A program made the position numbers and the translations under genes. This document shows, piece by piece, positions 14,739 through 25,646 of a stretch of DNA of 64,000 bases (position 1 is the first letter of the stretch; every line of letters starts with the position of its first letter). The stretch lies in NCBI GenBank assembly GCA_003971905.1, contig RSEE01000046.1:124001-188000 (forward strand). Reading direction: 5' to 3'. Under the pieces are notes generated by a model that was given only the letters and a program-made list of their open reading frames with translations, was not told the DNA's origin and did no database searches. The stretch comes from Moniliella sp. 'wahieum' (Eukaryota > Basidiomycota > Moniliellomycetes > Moniliellales > Moniliellaceae).

Positions 14739-15153
14739 CTTGGAGTCGGTACAGAGAAAACAGGTGGTGAGCTTAGCTCGAGACGGAAGCGCGGCCGCCA
14801 GCGGGCCCCGGGCGTGAGCCGCAGACGGGACAGTGAGTCCGCGCGACCAGTAATTACGCAACACTGCCCGGATGCTGAGCACAGATACTCTTGGCACTGC
14901 GGCTGTTTTGCGCCAATACCGAACGATTTAATTGCGCCGGTGGCATTAGGGTTGGAAATGCGAAGCCTAGACACTGGCGCTCTGCTTGATAATGGCGGTG
15001 GCGACCTGCTGGGCTTGCGGCCCAGCTGGTCGGCAGTTGGGCGCGAAGACGGCGAGGTGACCGAGCAGCTTTTGAGTTCCCCCCCACCATTCGTCGCTGA
15101 CTGACAAGGACCCATCTCCCTTGGACGACGCAGCTTACTTTTATCCACTCAAA
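14739..15153. promoter_or_regulatory. shared divergent promoter of RPS11 and RPS12
   Basis: A 415-bp spacer separates the two start codons. It contains TTAGGGTT at 14946-14953, roughly midway, which matches the telobox-type site (AACCCTAA) bound by Tbf1/Teb1-class factors at ribosomal protein promoters in several fungi. There is no clear TATA box. Joint regulation of both genes is inferred, not shown. Confidence 0.5.
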
Positions 15154-15656
15154 ATGTCCGACATTGAGGAACAGCAGATCGACGTTGTCGAGGAGGTTGC
15201 CGTCGAGGAGACTGCGCCCGTCAAGACGGGCCTGACCATCGAAGAGGCTCTCCAGGAGGTGCTCAAAGGCCCTCATTCACGACAGCCTGGCCCGTGGCCT
15301 GCGCGAGTGCGCTCACGCGCTCGACCGTGGCAACGCCCAGCTGTGTGTGCTTGTTGAGACCAACACTGAGGGCGAGTACATCAAGCTCATCGAGGCTCTG
15401 TGCAACGACCACAAGATTGACCTCTTGAAGGTCTCGGACGCCAAGACCTTGGGCACCTGGGCTGGTCTGGCCAAGATCGACCGCGAGGGTAACCCCCGCA
15501 AGGTTGTTGGCTGCTCGTGCGTTGTGTCGCGTGACTTCGGCGAGCCGTCGGAGGGCCTGAACGTCCTCACGGAGTACTTCAAGTATGTTTGGCTTTCTTC
15601 TCTCACTTCACCCGGATTGACGCTGACCATTATGCCCTCTTTCCAGGAGCCGCTAA
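15154..15656 (+). CDS. RPS12: 40S ribosomal protein S12 (eS12)
   Basis: Small-subunit protein of the 40S beak. ATG at 15154 opens [20 protein letters not shown], then [14 protein letters not shown]. One extra base in the AAAGG run near 15266 shifts the frame; restored by eye the text continues [19 protein letters not shown] and [20 protein letters not shown]. The rest, [20 protein letters not shown] and [20 protein letters not shown], is open. A 54-nt intron at 15593-15646 (GTATGT...TTCCAG) interrupts the last codons; the final exon adds KSR and TAA at 15654-15656. Length and sequence match the family end to end. The late intron position is easily missed. Confidence 0.94.
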
Positions 15657-17707
15657 GCGCACCACACCCAACCTTGTTCCAATGCGAGTGGGTTGGTCTC
15701 GCCGCCTTCGTTCGCATCAAATCCAATGTTCCCATCTGCGGACCCCAACTTGCACTTGGCTGAGTTTGACTTTATACAGAGAGGATGAGAAATATCCTTA
15801 GCCATTCGTTAGAAGATTGATCTCGTCAAATTGTTTTTAGATGTACCTTGAAGGAGTATATCCAGGACAACTCCATGGCATCACCTACTAGCTCGGTAAC
15901 GGCATGCTCACCTGGCAGGTTACTCGCTCCGGGTCGGAAGCACGCCCGCATCCCTCACCCTCACTGAAACTTGTTTGCAGAGGCCTCCATCTATAGTTAA
16001 GGGCACACCCGATCCGGCCGTGGGTTCATGCATGAGTCAGTGGAGGCGTCCGGTCGGAAGAGGAAGGTTGGTACGGTATTCATAGGTTGGTATCCTGAGC
16101 GGTTAATGAGAGAGAGAGTAGTAGCCAATTTAAAAGCGGTCACTTGTACACCTACTAAAGTATACTTTTGTGAGAAGCATTCTCTAGGGGAGATACGGGG
16201 GGGCGTACCACAGCTTGTACGCCCGGGCCAATGGCGTTTCGCGGACCCAGTCGTTCTTCAGGACAAGCAGGATGACGCGTGACGCCAACGCAGATGATGG
16301 CCATGCATCCTAAACCTTGAAGCTTGAGCGCCGAGAAAAGTGGCGTGTGTGTGTAGTATACTATGAAGACAAGGACAGCGGCCCCTTATTAGCGATATGG
16401 ATACAGAGATCCTCTGTGTGCATGGGGCATCAGATGCATTAGGCGCGGAGAAGAGGCATTCCATCCTAAGACATTTGGCCTTTCTTGTGCGACCCCTATG
16501 CAAAGGGACAGGCGCCCTGCCTCGCTTCATCTGTGTACATGCGGCAAAATGGGTGTTTGTCTCTTGCATCGACCTGCACTCGAGGCGGCGGGGCGTCTGT
16601 GTGGCATTGCCTGTCCTGCTGTGTAGTCCAGAACGTACCAGGAGACGGCAAGGGAGGTCAATGACTAGTGAGGCCCTGCAGCTACCCTTCTGTTCGATCA
16701 AAGCGGGTGCCCGGAGGATAGACTTGTGCGAGGCGCGGCCCCGTTCCGCCTCTCTGTTCCGCCCCTTCCTGTGGGGCCTCCGGGCTGCCGTTCCCCTGAT
16801 TGCATCCTCACCACCTCTTCCCCTGCCTTGCCCGCCTGCCACTAGCACAACAAGACTACATTATGGCTCTCCACTAGCGAATCGACCGGATTTATGAGTT
16901 CTGGTTAAATGGTCAAACAAGTTATTATTAGCAGACCCAAAGCCGTTTTGCCGATGGACCTCCCCGCTTGTCCTTGTGGGGGGCAGCGTTATAACCTTTT
17001 GCGCATACTGTCGTTCATGTGCTGCATGATTCATTCTGGCCTCGATCACTGAGCCGCTTTTCTCATGCCTGTAGATTACAACTATCCTCACGGGCTCCCA
17101 GCTCCACCTTGGATGTAGGCGCTACCGTGTAGTGCGTGAAGTCAGGTGGTTAACTTTTGTCTCCCATCGTCCACACACACGCGTCACTTATAGCCGTGAG
17201 GCCGCCGACGAAGACTACTAGAAAGTGCGCGACACCTCTTCGGCACGCCCTGCGCCAGTCCCGCTTTTACGCGTTCCCTTTTGTTGTTTCCACTTCCCTC
17301 CTTTTTCCCGCCAAATGCTGCTGCAGCGTGGGGTTGGCAGTGGACGCGGTTGTGGTGTAAAAGGGGAGCTAGGCGCATCAAGTGACCATTGAAAGGCCGG
17401 GTGGACGGGCACGGCGGGGACATGCGGGGGGCAGCAGTGACTAGTGACATGTGACACATGACATGTGCCAAGACCTGTGTGACTAGTGACGTCACTCGTG
17501 ACGACGTGTGGGACATGGGGTCACAGGTGACATGCATGACATGCGGCATGCGGCAGGGTAGCAGCCTTTGCACCGATCTCCAGTCCTCCCTTTTCCGCCA
17601 GCGGAATGGAATGCACCACCTACCTTGCGGTATTCGGCTGGTTGGTGAGTTGAATATCTCAAGAGGCTTGATTGGCTGCTCCACTCCACCGCCTTGCCGT
17701 GATCGCC
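15657..17707. other. 2-kb intergenic region
   Basis: No supported gene or RNA. AAGCTT in a TTGAAGCTTGAG context lies near 16318. A dense palindrome island sits at about 17438-17540, some 170 bp upstream of the SPT7 start codon. Open frames here lack protein-like composition. Confidence 0.5.
17438..17540. repeat. palindrome-rich island upstream of SPT7
   Basis: Within 100 bp are two ACTAGT, two ACATGT, one GACGTC and one ATGCAT, most of them in TGAC-flanked units (for example GACTAGTGACATGTGAC). The same vocabulary is found in the islands near 3450 and 28930. It lies in the promoter-proximal region of the downstream gene. Confidence 0.7.
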
Positions 17708-20359
17708 ATGAAGTACCTCCTCCAGGCGATTCAGGCTCACCGCGCCGACGTCCCCGTCGCTGACCGCGAGCTGTGGACGCTGATCTCCGACACGCACAAG
17801 GCCCGTGACCAGCGTGAAGAGTTTCTCGAGTCCATCGAACGCGTCCTTGCTGAGTTGCGCGCGTACTCGGAGCACTCGGCCGCGTTCCTCAACCGTGTCA
17901 GTAAGCGTGACGCCCCCGACTACTACGACGTGATCAAGCACCCCATGGATATTGGCTCCATGCAGAAGAAGGTGCGCCAGGGTCAGTACAAGAACAAGAA
18001 GCAGTTTGCCCACGACCTCGACCTCATCTGGAACAACTGCCTCATCTATAACACCGACCCGGCTCACCCGCTTCGACGCAATGTGTACTTTATGCGCAAG
18101 AAGGCCGCCCATCTTCTGAGTTTTGCACGACAAGTCCGAGCCGCAAGATGCCCTGCGCCAGTTCGAGTCCATTGCCTCTACCTGGCAGACCAAACCCCAC
18201 CCGCGCTCTCAGTCTCTGCTCCCGCGGCCGCCGTCGACGGTACTCGTCCCTCGCCTGGTTTGGACACGGGCCGGCAGGTGATTCTACAGCGGCGGGTGAT
18301 TCTTCTGACATCGCGGGCACGCCACTACGCGCTCCCGTTCCTGCGATATCCATCCCCTTCGGTGATCGCCCCGCTCTTTCCCGTTCATCTCATGGAATGA
18401 ACACTTTCTCTCTACTGGACCAGTCCTTGTCCTCCCTGCAACAATCATCCCGTCCGTTCTCACCCCAGCCTTCCCCGCCGCCATCTTATCCTTTACCATC
18501 CCATTCCTTTCAATCCAAAACACCTCCACCAGATGCCCCACTCTCTTCTGGCCACATTTCTTCCCCCCCGGCGACCGGCCCCCATCTTCTGCTCATTTGG
18601 ACCACGACGCGTTTGATGCAGCTATTCGCGACATCCGTGTGGCCGGTCCCCTCCATTCATCCCTGACCGCATTGCCTCAGAATACGGGGATGGAATCATC
18701 GTCCCTCGCCCTTTGGATCCACTGGACGATCCAAGTCTACCTTCCTCGTCATCCGAACAGTCAGGCGCGTCCACTGCAGCAGAAGCGATGACCACTATCC
18801 TTCCTCTCTCGGTTCTTGGTGGACGCGATGCCGTCTACCTCGTTAGCCGGAAACGGGATTCCATCTGCTCCACCATCAAGTCGGCCTCTAACTACAGCAG
18901 AGGCTGCCGCCTACCAAACTCATTTGGCTCACCGTTTGCAGCGTGCAAAGCGAAAACATGTCGATGCACCGCTGGAAGATAGCGCCGGATCTTCGCAGGA
19001 GGCTGGGTCCCATCCTCCCCCACCTAAGCGATATCGCAACCGAATCCCTCAATCGATCGCTATCTTGGCCAAAGTCCGCTCGGTGAATGCCAAGGTTGGC
19101 GCATTGGTGCACGCCAATGGAACCAACGAGCCAATCCCCACCTGGTCATTGGATGCAGAGGATGAAGGTGAGGAGGACGAGGAGGCAGAGGAAGATGAGG
19201 ATGGGGAAGGCGGTGCTATCCGGCACAGGCCGAGCTCCCCCCTCTGGACCCCGAGCGGAAGTTTGCCTCGGCCTTCGGTATGATCTCGCCATTTCCGGAT
19301 CCCCCCAGTCTGGGCCATCAGACGAAGTGCCAATGGCGCCCTTGTCTCGCATCACGCCTGCGGGAGCTACCCAAGCGATGGCCCATGTGGCTGCTCAGTT
19401 GGCTAGTGTGCATGGGGTGAACGCTGCGCATCGTGCTCCCCTTAGCGTGCTTGCCGATTTGGGAGCTCACATGATCACTGCTGTAGGCCGAACTTTACGT
19501 GCGTATGCCGACCGCCAAGCGAATCCGAGCGCGGAGATGGACACATGCGCTTCGTCCTTGTCGCAAGGCAAGGAATATACCCTTGCCAATCCTAACGACG
19601 CTTCTGGTGGAGTGGCACAATCGGTGCGTCCCGCACACCTGATGACCGTCGATGATATGGTGAGTCATGCCCTGCAGGAGGTGAGTGGGCAGACACCCAC
19701 ATCGTTGGAAACGTACGTCAAGAGCGTGGAGCGCCAAAGGGTACGGTATAACGACATCCTTCGTCGTCTCACCCATGCATGGGAGGGACAAGTTAATGTT
19801 TCCCACTCCCGATTGGCGGATGCCCACGAACGGCTTTACGCCGACCCAGGCTCGTCGGCGCTGACTGCCGGTGGCTTTGCAGACCAAACAGGGATTGACT
19901 TTTTCGGCTTCCGCGAGTTGGGGATCGATGTCGGCTCCCTCTCGGTTCCAATGCACTTGCTGCAGGGAGTTCGGAGGCAAGGCGTCTCTGCGCCTGGGGG
20001 GAGGAGGAGGATGCGCCGCTTACGGACGATCAGGTGGGCTTTGCTCCGCCTCCTCCTTATGTCCCGCTCGGACGAGATGGTGCGGAAGAGCAAATTGGAT
20101 TGCTGCGACCGTTGTATGAAGCACACATGCGCTCTGGCCCAGCTCACAAGGACAACCCGCTTCCTGACGATGACGGCATGATCGGGTCCGATTCGAAGCC
20201 CAAGGCCGGCTTGTGGAGTCGCGTGCCCCCTACTGGACGTCTTCCTCTCTTTCCATGATCCAGACGGCTTCTTTGCAGGTGCGGCCCCTTGCGCGTCTCT
20301 CCAACGGGCACTCTGATCGTCCCCAGCCTCGGCCAGCCAAGCCAAAACAATCTTCTTAG
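17708..20359 (+). CDS. SPT7: Spt7-like bromodomain protein (SAGA subunit)
   Basis: Scaffold subunit of the SAGA coactivator. MKYLLQAIQAHR opens the protein at 17708. The bromodomain spans about 17840-18115: FLNRVSKRDAPDYYDVIKHP, MDIGSMQKKV, KKQFAHDLDLIWNNCLIYN, with the acetyl-lysine-binding Asn in IYN, then HPLRRNVYFMRKKAAHLL. A low-complexity middle follows in shifting frames, with an acidic run EEDEEAEEDEDGEGG near 19175-19215. The C-terminal histone-fold (Bromo_TP) region is in one frame at 19340-19960: LADLGAHMITAVGRTLRAYA, MTVDDMVSHALQEV, LETYVKSVERQRVRYNDILR, then DFFGFRELGIDVGSLSVP. This bromodomain plus histone-fold pair with a LSVP ending is diagnostic of Spt7. The tail is traced to TAG 20357-20359. 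At least three indels. Confidence 0.88.
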
Positions 20360-20637
20360 CATAGCTCATCCCCGGCCCAGGCTCCCGTATATATGCATGC
20401 CCCCCCCCCCGCCCTGTGTCATTCTATCTTGCTTGTCGCACACCTCTGGGATTTTCTGGATGGGGTTATGGTTTCCGAGCTAGAAACGTAGTAGAGAGTA
20501 GTGCAGGCGATCCAAAAGGTGCGGGAACCGGAATTCCCGGATCCAGGATTGTGTATCAGATCGCAGCTCGTAAATGGATGCGAGACGTCAAGGGATTGAG
20601 GGCCGTCAGGTGCGGGCTGGAACAGCGGAACAAGACG
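20360..20637. other. convergent intergenic spacer
   Basis: Short spacer between SPT7 and the minus-strand membrane protein gene. Contains a run of ten C at 20401. No gene seen. Confidence 0.5.
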
Positions 20638-23002
20638 TTAGCTGATGTCGGGCATACCGGCAACACACGTACTTCTCTTAGGTTTGCGGTTCGGCAATGG
20701 CCACCGCAGTTGAGACGCGAGATTACGTGCGGCCAGCTGAGCGTTGGAGGTACGATGCCGGGTGAAGGCCCCAAGTCGATTCAAAGACCTGTGCACGTGC
20801 TGTGCCACATGGCGACTTGCAAGCTGGACTTGTTGGTCAACCTCGTGTGCTTGGCCATGTGCATAGTGCGTAGTGCGGCGCATGGCAAACAGACTAGCAT
20901 GGAGGGTCTGCTGGATCTTGCCGAGTATGATCCGTGCTTCTTTCTCCCCTTTGGTTCGGGTCAGGTGAGCCCCCTTGGCCGATTGTTTGGTCACCTGATG
21001 GACCGAGTTGGACATCATTGTCGATACAGTCCGAACTTGATCCGCCGTCAATGAGAGGACATCATGCACGGATCCTCCCGCCATAGTAAGCACGCCAGGA
21101 ACCCGTCCAGGCAAGGGCAACCATTTGGCGATGATGTCGCGTATCAAGACACCTTCCTCCTGCAGTTCTGTTAGGAGCTGGTTAAGCTCCCGCCACCACT
21201 GTAAGAGCTCGTTCCAGATCTCCACAAGATTATTCTCCATCCCTGAATTCAACGTTAGTGGCTCATTCATCCAACGAGAGGAAAACTTACAAGGGACAAG
21301 GTAGTTTGGGTCCGCTTTGACCAGCACACTTTCGGCGCACGTAGTAGCAAAGCTACCGATACCACCGTTCGCGTTAGAATCGGGACTGGTTTCTTTCTCC
21401 AGCTCTGTAGGAGTTGGGGCAGATTGGATAGAATCAACGGCAGACTCAGAGTGAGACAGAGACGGGTAGATGGGCGGGGCGATCGCATCAGAAACCCCCG
21501 GCTTTGCAGGTGTCTGATCAACGGGAGTCCATCCTTCGGAAATAGTCTGAGCAGGAGTAAGGATCATGTCGCTTGGACCCCAAGAGGGTAGGGACAAGCC
21601 CACCTCCGCCCGGTCAGAAAGTCTGTTCGGTACGGTAGTGAAATACGATACCATCGCCTGAGCACTTGGGCCTAGCTGGATCATAAGACCCAACAGCGAA
21701 AGAACCAGGGCCACCCAACTGAACAGCTTGAGATTCCACCAGCTGGTTGACAAAGACTTTGGCGGGCCTTTGATGTTATCTTCGGCCTTGGCTTGCGGGT
21801 TCTGTGAGGGCAGGTGAGGGGGCGCGCGAGCCACCCCCTTCTCCGTCGAAGAGCTTGGCCTGATTGGCTGCTTGGGTTCAACCTGCTCGGCAGCATTAAG
21901 AGAGACATAGTCGCCAACCCAGTCCTGACGATTCTGGTGAATGCGGCGAATTTCGGTGTCAAAGTTTACCAGAGGAACAGGGGGCAACACGAATCCGGCA
22001 CCTGGATAACCAACTTGGCGGCGCTGATCGGAGTAAACTTCTTCTTCCCGACTGGACAGATGGCATGTTTGGTTGCTTTCCAAATCAGGTAAGACGAGAG
22101 GAAGGACGACTGCCCCCGAGGGGAGTGACTCGCGCGCTGGAATGGCCACGGGGGGTGTCCCACGTTCAAGGGCACAATGAGGAAGAAGCTTGCGCTTTCC
22201 GTTGGAGGAAACACGCCCGTGGTAATATCCGGCAATGTCTGAGGAAAGAAAAGAGAGGAAAGCGTGTAAATACAGTCAAACACAAGCCACCATTATAGGA
22301 AGACTGGGATGGATGAGCCTTACCTGACATTTGGGAAAAGCGGTAGAGAGTGACGCTTGGATTTCCTTCAAAGCGGGGCACAGACGGCCCGAGAAGATGG
22401 GGAAGAGGATAGGATGTGTACCTTCACCTGAGTCTCATTTACCTCGGTACCAACCAGATCCGATGCAGCCTCGAGCGAAATGTCGGAGCATGCAGGCTCA
22501 CACAGAACACTGCGACGCAAGTTCCAGGGGTGGTCAAGGGACGCTGACGGCTGGCCCGTAACGGGAACGCATTCGGTAAAGCCTGAGTAGCTGGGGGTAC
22601 ACCAACTCTCCTCGAGAGGAGGCGAGGTCGAAGTAAAGAGTCCCGCATGGTGGTTGGGAAGAGATAACACGTCAACAGAGGCCGACACTGTTGACAGTGT
22701 GGCGTGCGACTGGTTGAGAGTGGAGGAATAGTCAATTGGGTGTACAGACGGGCTATCGATCACATCGGCCGCGGGCGGCGAAGAGAGATTGGGAGGGGCA
22801 GACGGCAGGGCCGAGGGGAGGGCATCTGAGCCCGAGCCTTGGTCAGACGGGAGGACATCGTGCAGGAAGTCGTACTCGTCAAGCTCCGATGTGCCGAGGC
22901 TTGACACATCGCTCAGCTCGGCCAGGTCATCGGACGCAGCCGACTGAGAAGGCGGGGAGAGAAGACGACCCGCCCGGCGCGTGCGGGAGAGGAGGAAAAC
23001 AT
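20638..23002 (-). CDS. single-pass membrane protein with AIM-like motif, unidentified
   Basis: Not assigned to a family. The likely N-terminus is MFSSSPARAGRVVFSP at 23002, joining after one indel to QSAASDDLAELSDVSSLGTS and ELDEYDFLHDVLPS. DEYDFL is an acidic residue run followed by Y-x-x-L, the pattern of an Atg8-interacting motif. A Ser/Pro/Thr-rich stretch follows, then a folded-looking segment (PRFEGNPSVTLYRFSQMS, an intron, DIAGYYHGRVSSNGKRKLLP, PSGAVVLPLVLPDLE). One membrane span, LFSWVALVLSLLGLMIQLG, lies near 21680-21740. The last 300 residues are helical (EIWNELLQWWRELNQLLTEL) and end at 20638. Introns: about 22249-22325, and a 48-nt in-frame one at 21243-21290 with a CACTAAC branch site. 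A frameshift lies near 22385. Topology fits an organelle-membrane receptor, but that is inference. Confidence 0.6.
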
Positions 23003-23460
23003 GGTAAAGCGTCGTATTGGGGGGCAGCGGAGGAGGAGGGCAGACGATGGGGAGAAGGGGAGGGAGGAGGGGGGAGAGAGGGGCAGGACTGGCCAGGCAG
23101 CCTGCAAGCCACCGCCCGATACGCACAGGCCCCGTCCCCCTCCGCCGATAACGGACGACACTGGGCTGAAGCGGGGGCGGCCTCCCCTTACCTAAGCCCC
23201 GCCCTCGCGGGTGCTATAAGCCAGCGCTCACGCGTGAGCTTGCTGCTTTTAATTTAGCCCGCGCTGGCGCTGACGCTCCTCGCTCCTCCCCGTTGACGCA
23301 GCCACCAGCTGTGAAATATCAAGCTGATGCACTGATGTCCCAATAGCACTGGGAGCACCACATTCTCTTCCCCTCGCCCAAAGACTGTGAACAATCACGC
23401 CGGGTTGGGAGCCCAGGACAACGCGGCTTCTGCTCGACCCCTTGGGTACGCCACAAAAAA
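23003..23460. other. promoter-side spacer
   Basis: GC-rich upstream region of the minus-strand membrane protein gene, followed by the 3' flank of the tRNA. No further gene is visible. Confidence 0.4.
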
Positions 23461-23549
23461 AGCTCCGACTGGGATTCGAACCCAGGTTTCAGGAAAGTTT
23501 GTAGTTGTAGTCTCAAAATCCTACTTCCTAACCACTGGAAGATCAGAGC
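23461..23549 (-). tRNA. tRNA-Gln (UUG) with intron
   Basis: Read on the minus strand: acceptor GCTCTGA pairs with TCGGAGC, and the D stem TTCC/GGAA encloses AGTGGTTA. The anticodon stem TAGGA pairs with TCCTG. The T arm is CTGGG-TTCGAAT-CCCAG. The anticodon loop TTTTGA gives UUG and is interrupted one base after the anticodon by a 17-nt intron, the canonical position. The discriminator is U, as in yeast tRNA-Gln. Box B GGTTCGAATCC is perfect. The isotype depends on this intron placement. Confidence 0.8.
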
Positions 23550-23796
23550 TGTATGCGCAAGGCAACAGAGAAAGCACCTTGTGATGCCTGGTATGTCAGA
23601 GCATATCATATTGCACCGAAGTAGTTCCTGTCCTGAAGATGCTTTTTTCTGCTACTGCCCCCCGCCTGGCACCCAACATGCAACACCACCATTTCCACGC
23701 CTTCGTTGGTTGGTCCTTACGGCGGAGGATTCCGTTGCCGTTGAGCACGCGCCGAAGTGTCTTTGCCCACAGCATTACCACCCTTCCCGCACTGCC

Positions 23797-25646
23797 ATGT
23801 CCATCCCTCCCCCCGCGACGATCCAGCGCCTCCCCACCCCGCCCGCGCAGATTACGCGGGTGTACCACGAGGGACTGCCCATCCCCTTAACTCCCGCCCA
23901 AGCTGAGCAACTCGAAACCTTTGCTCGCTCCCTCAAGATTGATACATCGCAGTTTTCAGTTGTCTTGAATCGGGCAACTGTTCGCGTACCAGCCCGGCGG
24001 GTTGAGTCGTTCTGCGTGCCAAGGAGTTGGCCCAGCACGTGTACTTTCCTCCTTGCCCGCTGTCTGGATCGACCCGCAAGACCCCAAGGGCAGGGTGGTT
24101 GCGCTGAAGTACGAATCGATTGCAGAAGTGCCACAGGATTGAAGGACTTTGTTGCCTCTGGGAACCTTGAGTTGACATGGCATCGCGCGAGATTGGGTAC
24201 GACTATTTTACCGCCGACGAAGTCATGTCAGCCATCTTCCCACCCTCGATTGGCGGGTGTGGTACACCCAGCGCGTTTGCCTCCACCGGCCATATTGCGC
24301 ACATGAACCTGCGCGAAGTATGGGTGCCCTACAAGTATGTAGTTGGCCAAGTGGTGTGTTGGATAAGAAACAAGGGATCCGCACTGTCGTCAACAAGCTG
24401 GACGCTATCGACACCCGTTTCCGCACCTTTGCCATGGAGCTTCTGGCCGGCAAGCCGGACTACGAGGTTACCCTCACTGAGCATGGATGCAACTTCACCT
24501 TTGATTTCCGCCACGTTTACTGGAATTCGCGTCTTGAATCGGAGCATGCCCGTTTGGTTCATCTCTTGGCCCTGGGGCCGTGGTGGTGGACGCGATGGCG
24601 GGGGTGGGACCTTTTGCTGTCCCAGCTGCTCGAGTCAACAAGTGCGAGGTGTGGGCGAACGACTTGAACCCCGCATCGTATGACGCGTTGGTTGCAAAAT
24701 GCGCGGGGAAATCATGTGTCCGACGGGTGCATTCCTCGTGCGAAGATGCCTACACTTACATCCCACGCGCGGTGGAACAAGTTTGGAACGAGCCACCCTC
24801 GGGCGTTATTATCGCCTCTGCACAGGAGATGCGCAAGGCTCAAACATGAGTTGAAGCAAGTGGGGCAAGAGCGAAGGGAGAAAGCATTGGCCCAGGGTCT
24901 GTCCAATGCGCCTATGCCCACCCAGAGGAGGAGGCGTCCAACCCCATTGCCCTTCTTCCCCATGGTCGCCCCCGTAAGCTGCCCGAGCACTTTGTCATGA
25001 ACCTTCCCTCCACGGCCCTCCACTTTCTGGGCGCCTTCCGTGGCGCCTACCGCTCCTTGGCTTCCACCCCATCACGCAGGGCCGAACTGGATGCTGAGAT
25101 CGTGGCTCGAGCTCAAGACCCTTTGGCTCACGGCCTGCCCTGGCCCTTGGTACATGTCTATTGCTTCACGAAAGATATGGAGCACCCTGCCGAGGACTTG
25201 ATTCAACGGGCGAACGAAGCGATGGGAATAGCGCTGGATTCAGAGCATGCGCTCCAGGTGCCAGACGAAATTTTGACCGTGCCCAACAAGGACCTCAAGA
25301 AAGGGCGTGCCGAGTCTCGGCCAGTCTCCCAGGTCCCTACTCCGGCTGACGCAAACAAGTGGGACCCGCTGAACCCCGGCCGGCCCAAGGCGACCTTGAC
25401 CTATGTTCGCACCGTCTCGCCGAACAAGGACATGTACTGCCTCTCCTTCCCCTTAGGGCCGCATGTCCTGCTCGATCTGGACCCGGTCCCCTTGCCGGGT
25501 AGTGAGACGTCAGCCGTTCAGCACCCCTTCCCCCCATCGACAGGTCCAAGCGCATCAAGCCCAGCGATTTGGCCGTGCGCGACCCCAAGGCTTCTGTCCT
25601 GCCAGCTAGCACGTACTGGATGGCCGAGCCAGCAGCCACCAGCTAA
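23797..25646 (+). CDS. TRM5: Trm5: tRNA (guanine37-N1)-methyltransferase
   Basis: Transfers methyl from S-adenosylmethionine to N1 of G37 next to the anticodon, preventing frameshifting on the ribosome. The N-terminus at 23797 reads [20 protein letters not shown]. Conserved blocks appear across frames: [69 protein letters not shown], the SAM-binding [16 protein letters not shown] near 24580-24630 and [15 protein letters not shown]. Later come [17 protein letters not shown] and [18 protein letters not shown], both family motifs. The tail [19 protein letters not shown] ends at TAA 25644-25646. At least five indels. Both SAM-binding and N1-G acceptor motifs are present, so the gene is probably functional in the real genome. 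Confidence 0.92.

Noticed and set aside
15260-15275. Programmed ribosomal frameshift in RPS12
   Set aside because: No family precedent and no slippery site or downstream structure; the same kind of indel is seen in most genes of the window.
14249-15656. RPS11 and RPS12 as pseudogenes
   Set aside because: Both are complete from start to stop with conserved sequence on both sides of each indel, and RPS12 keeps a functional intron; error in the sequence is more likely than decay.
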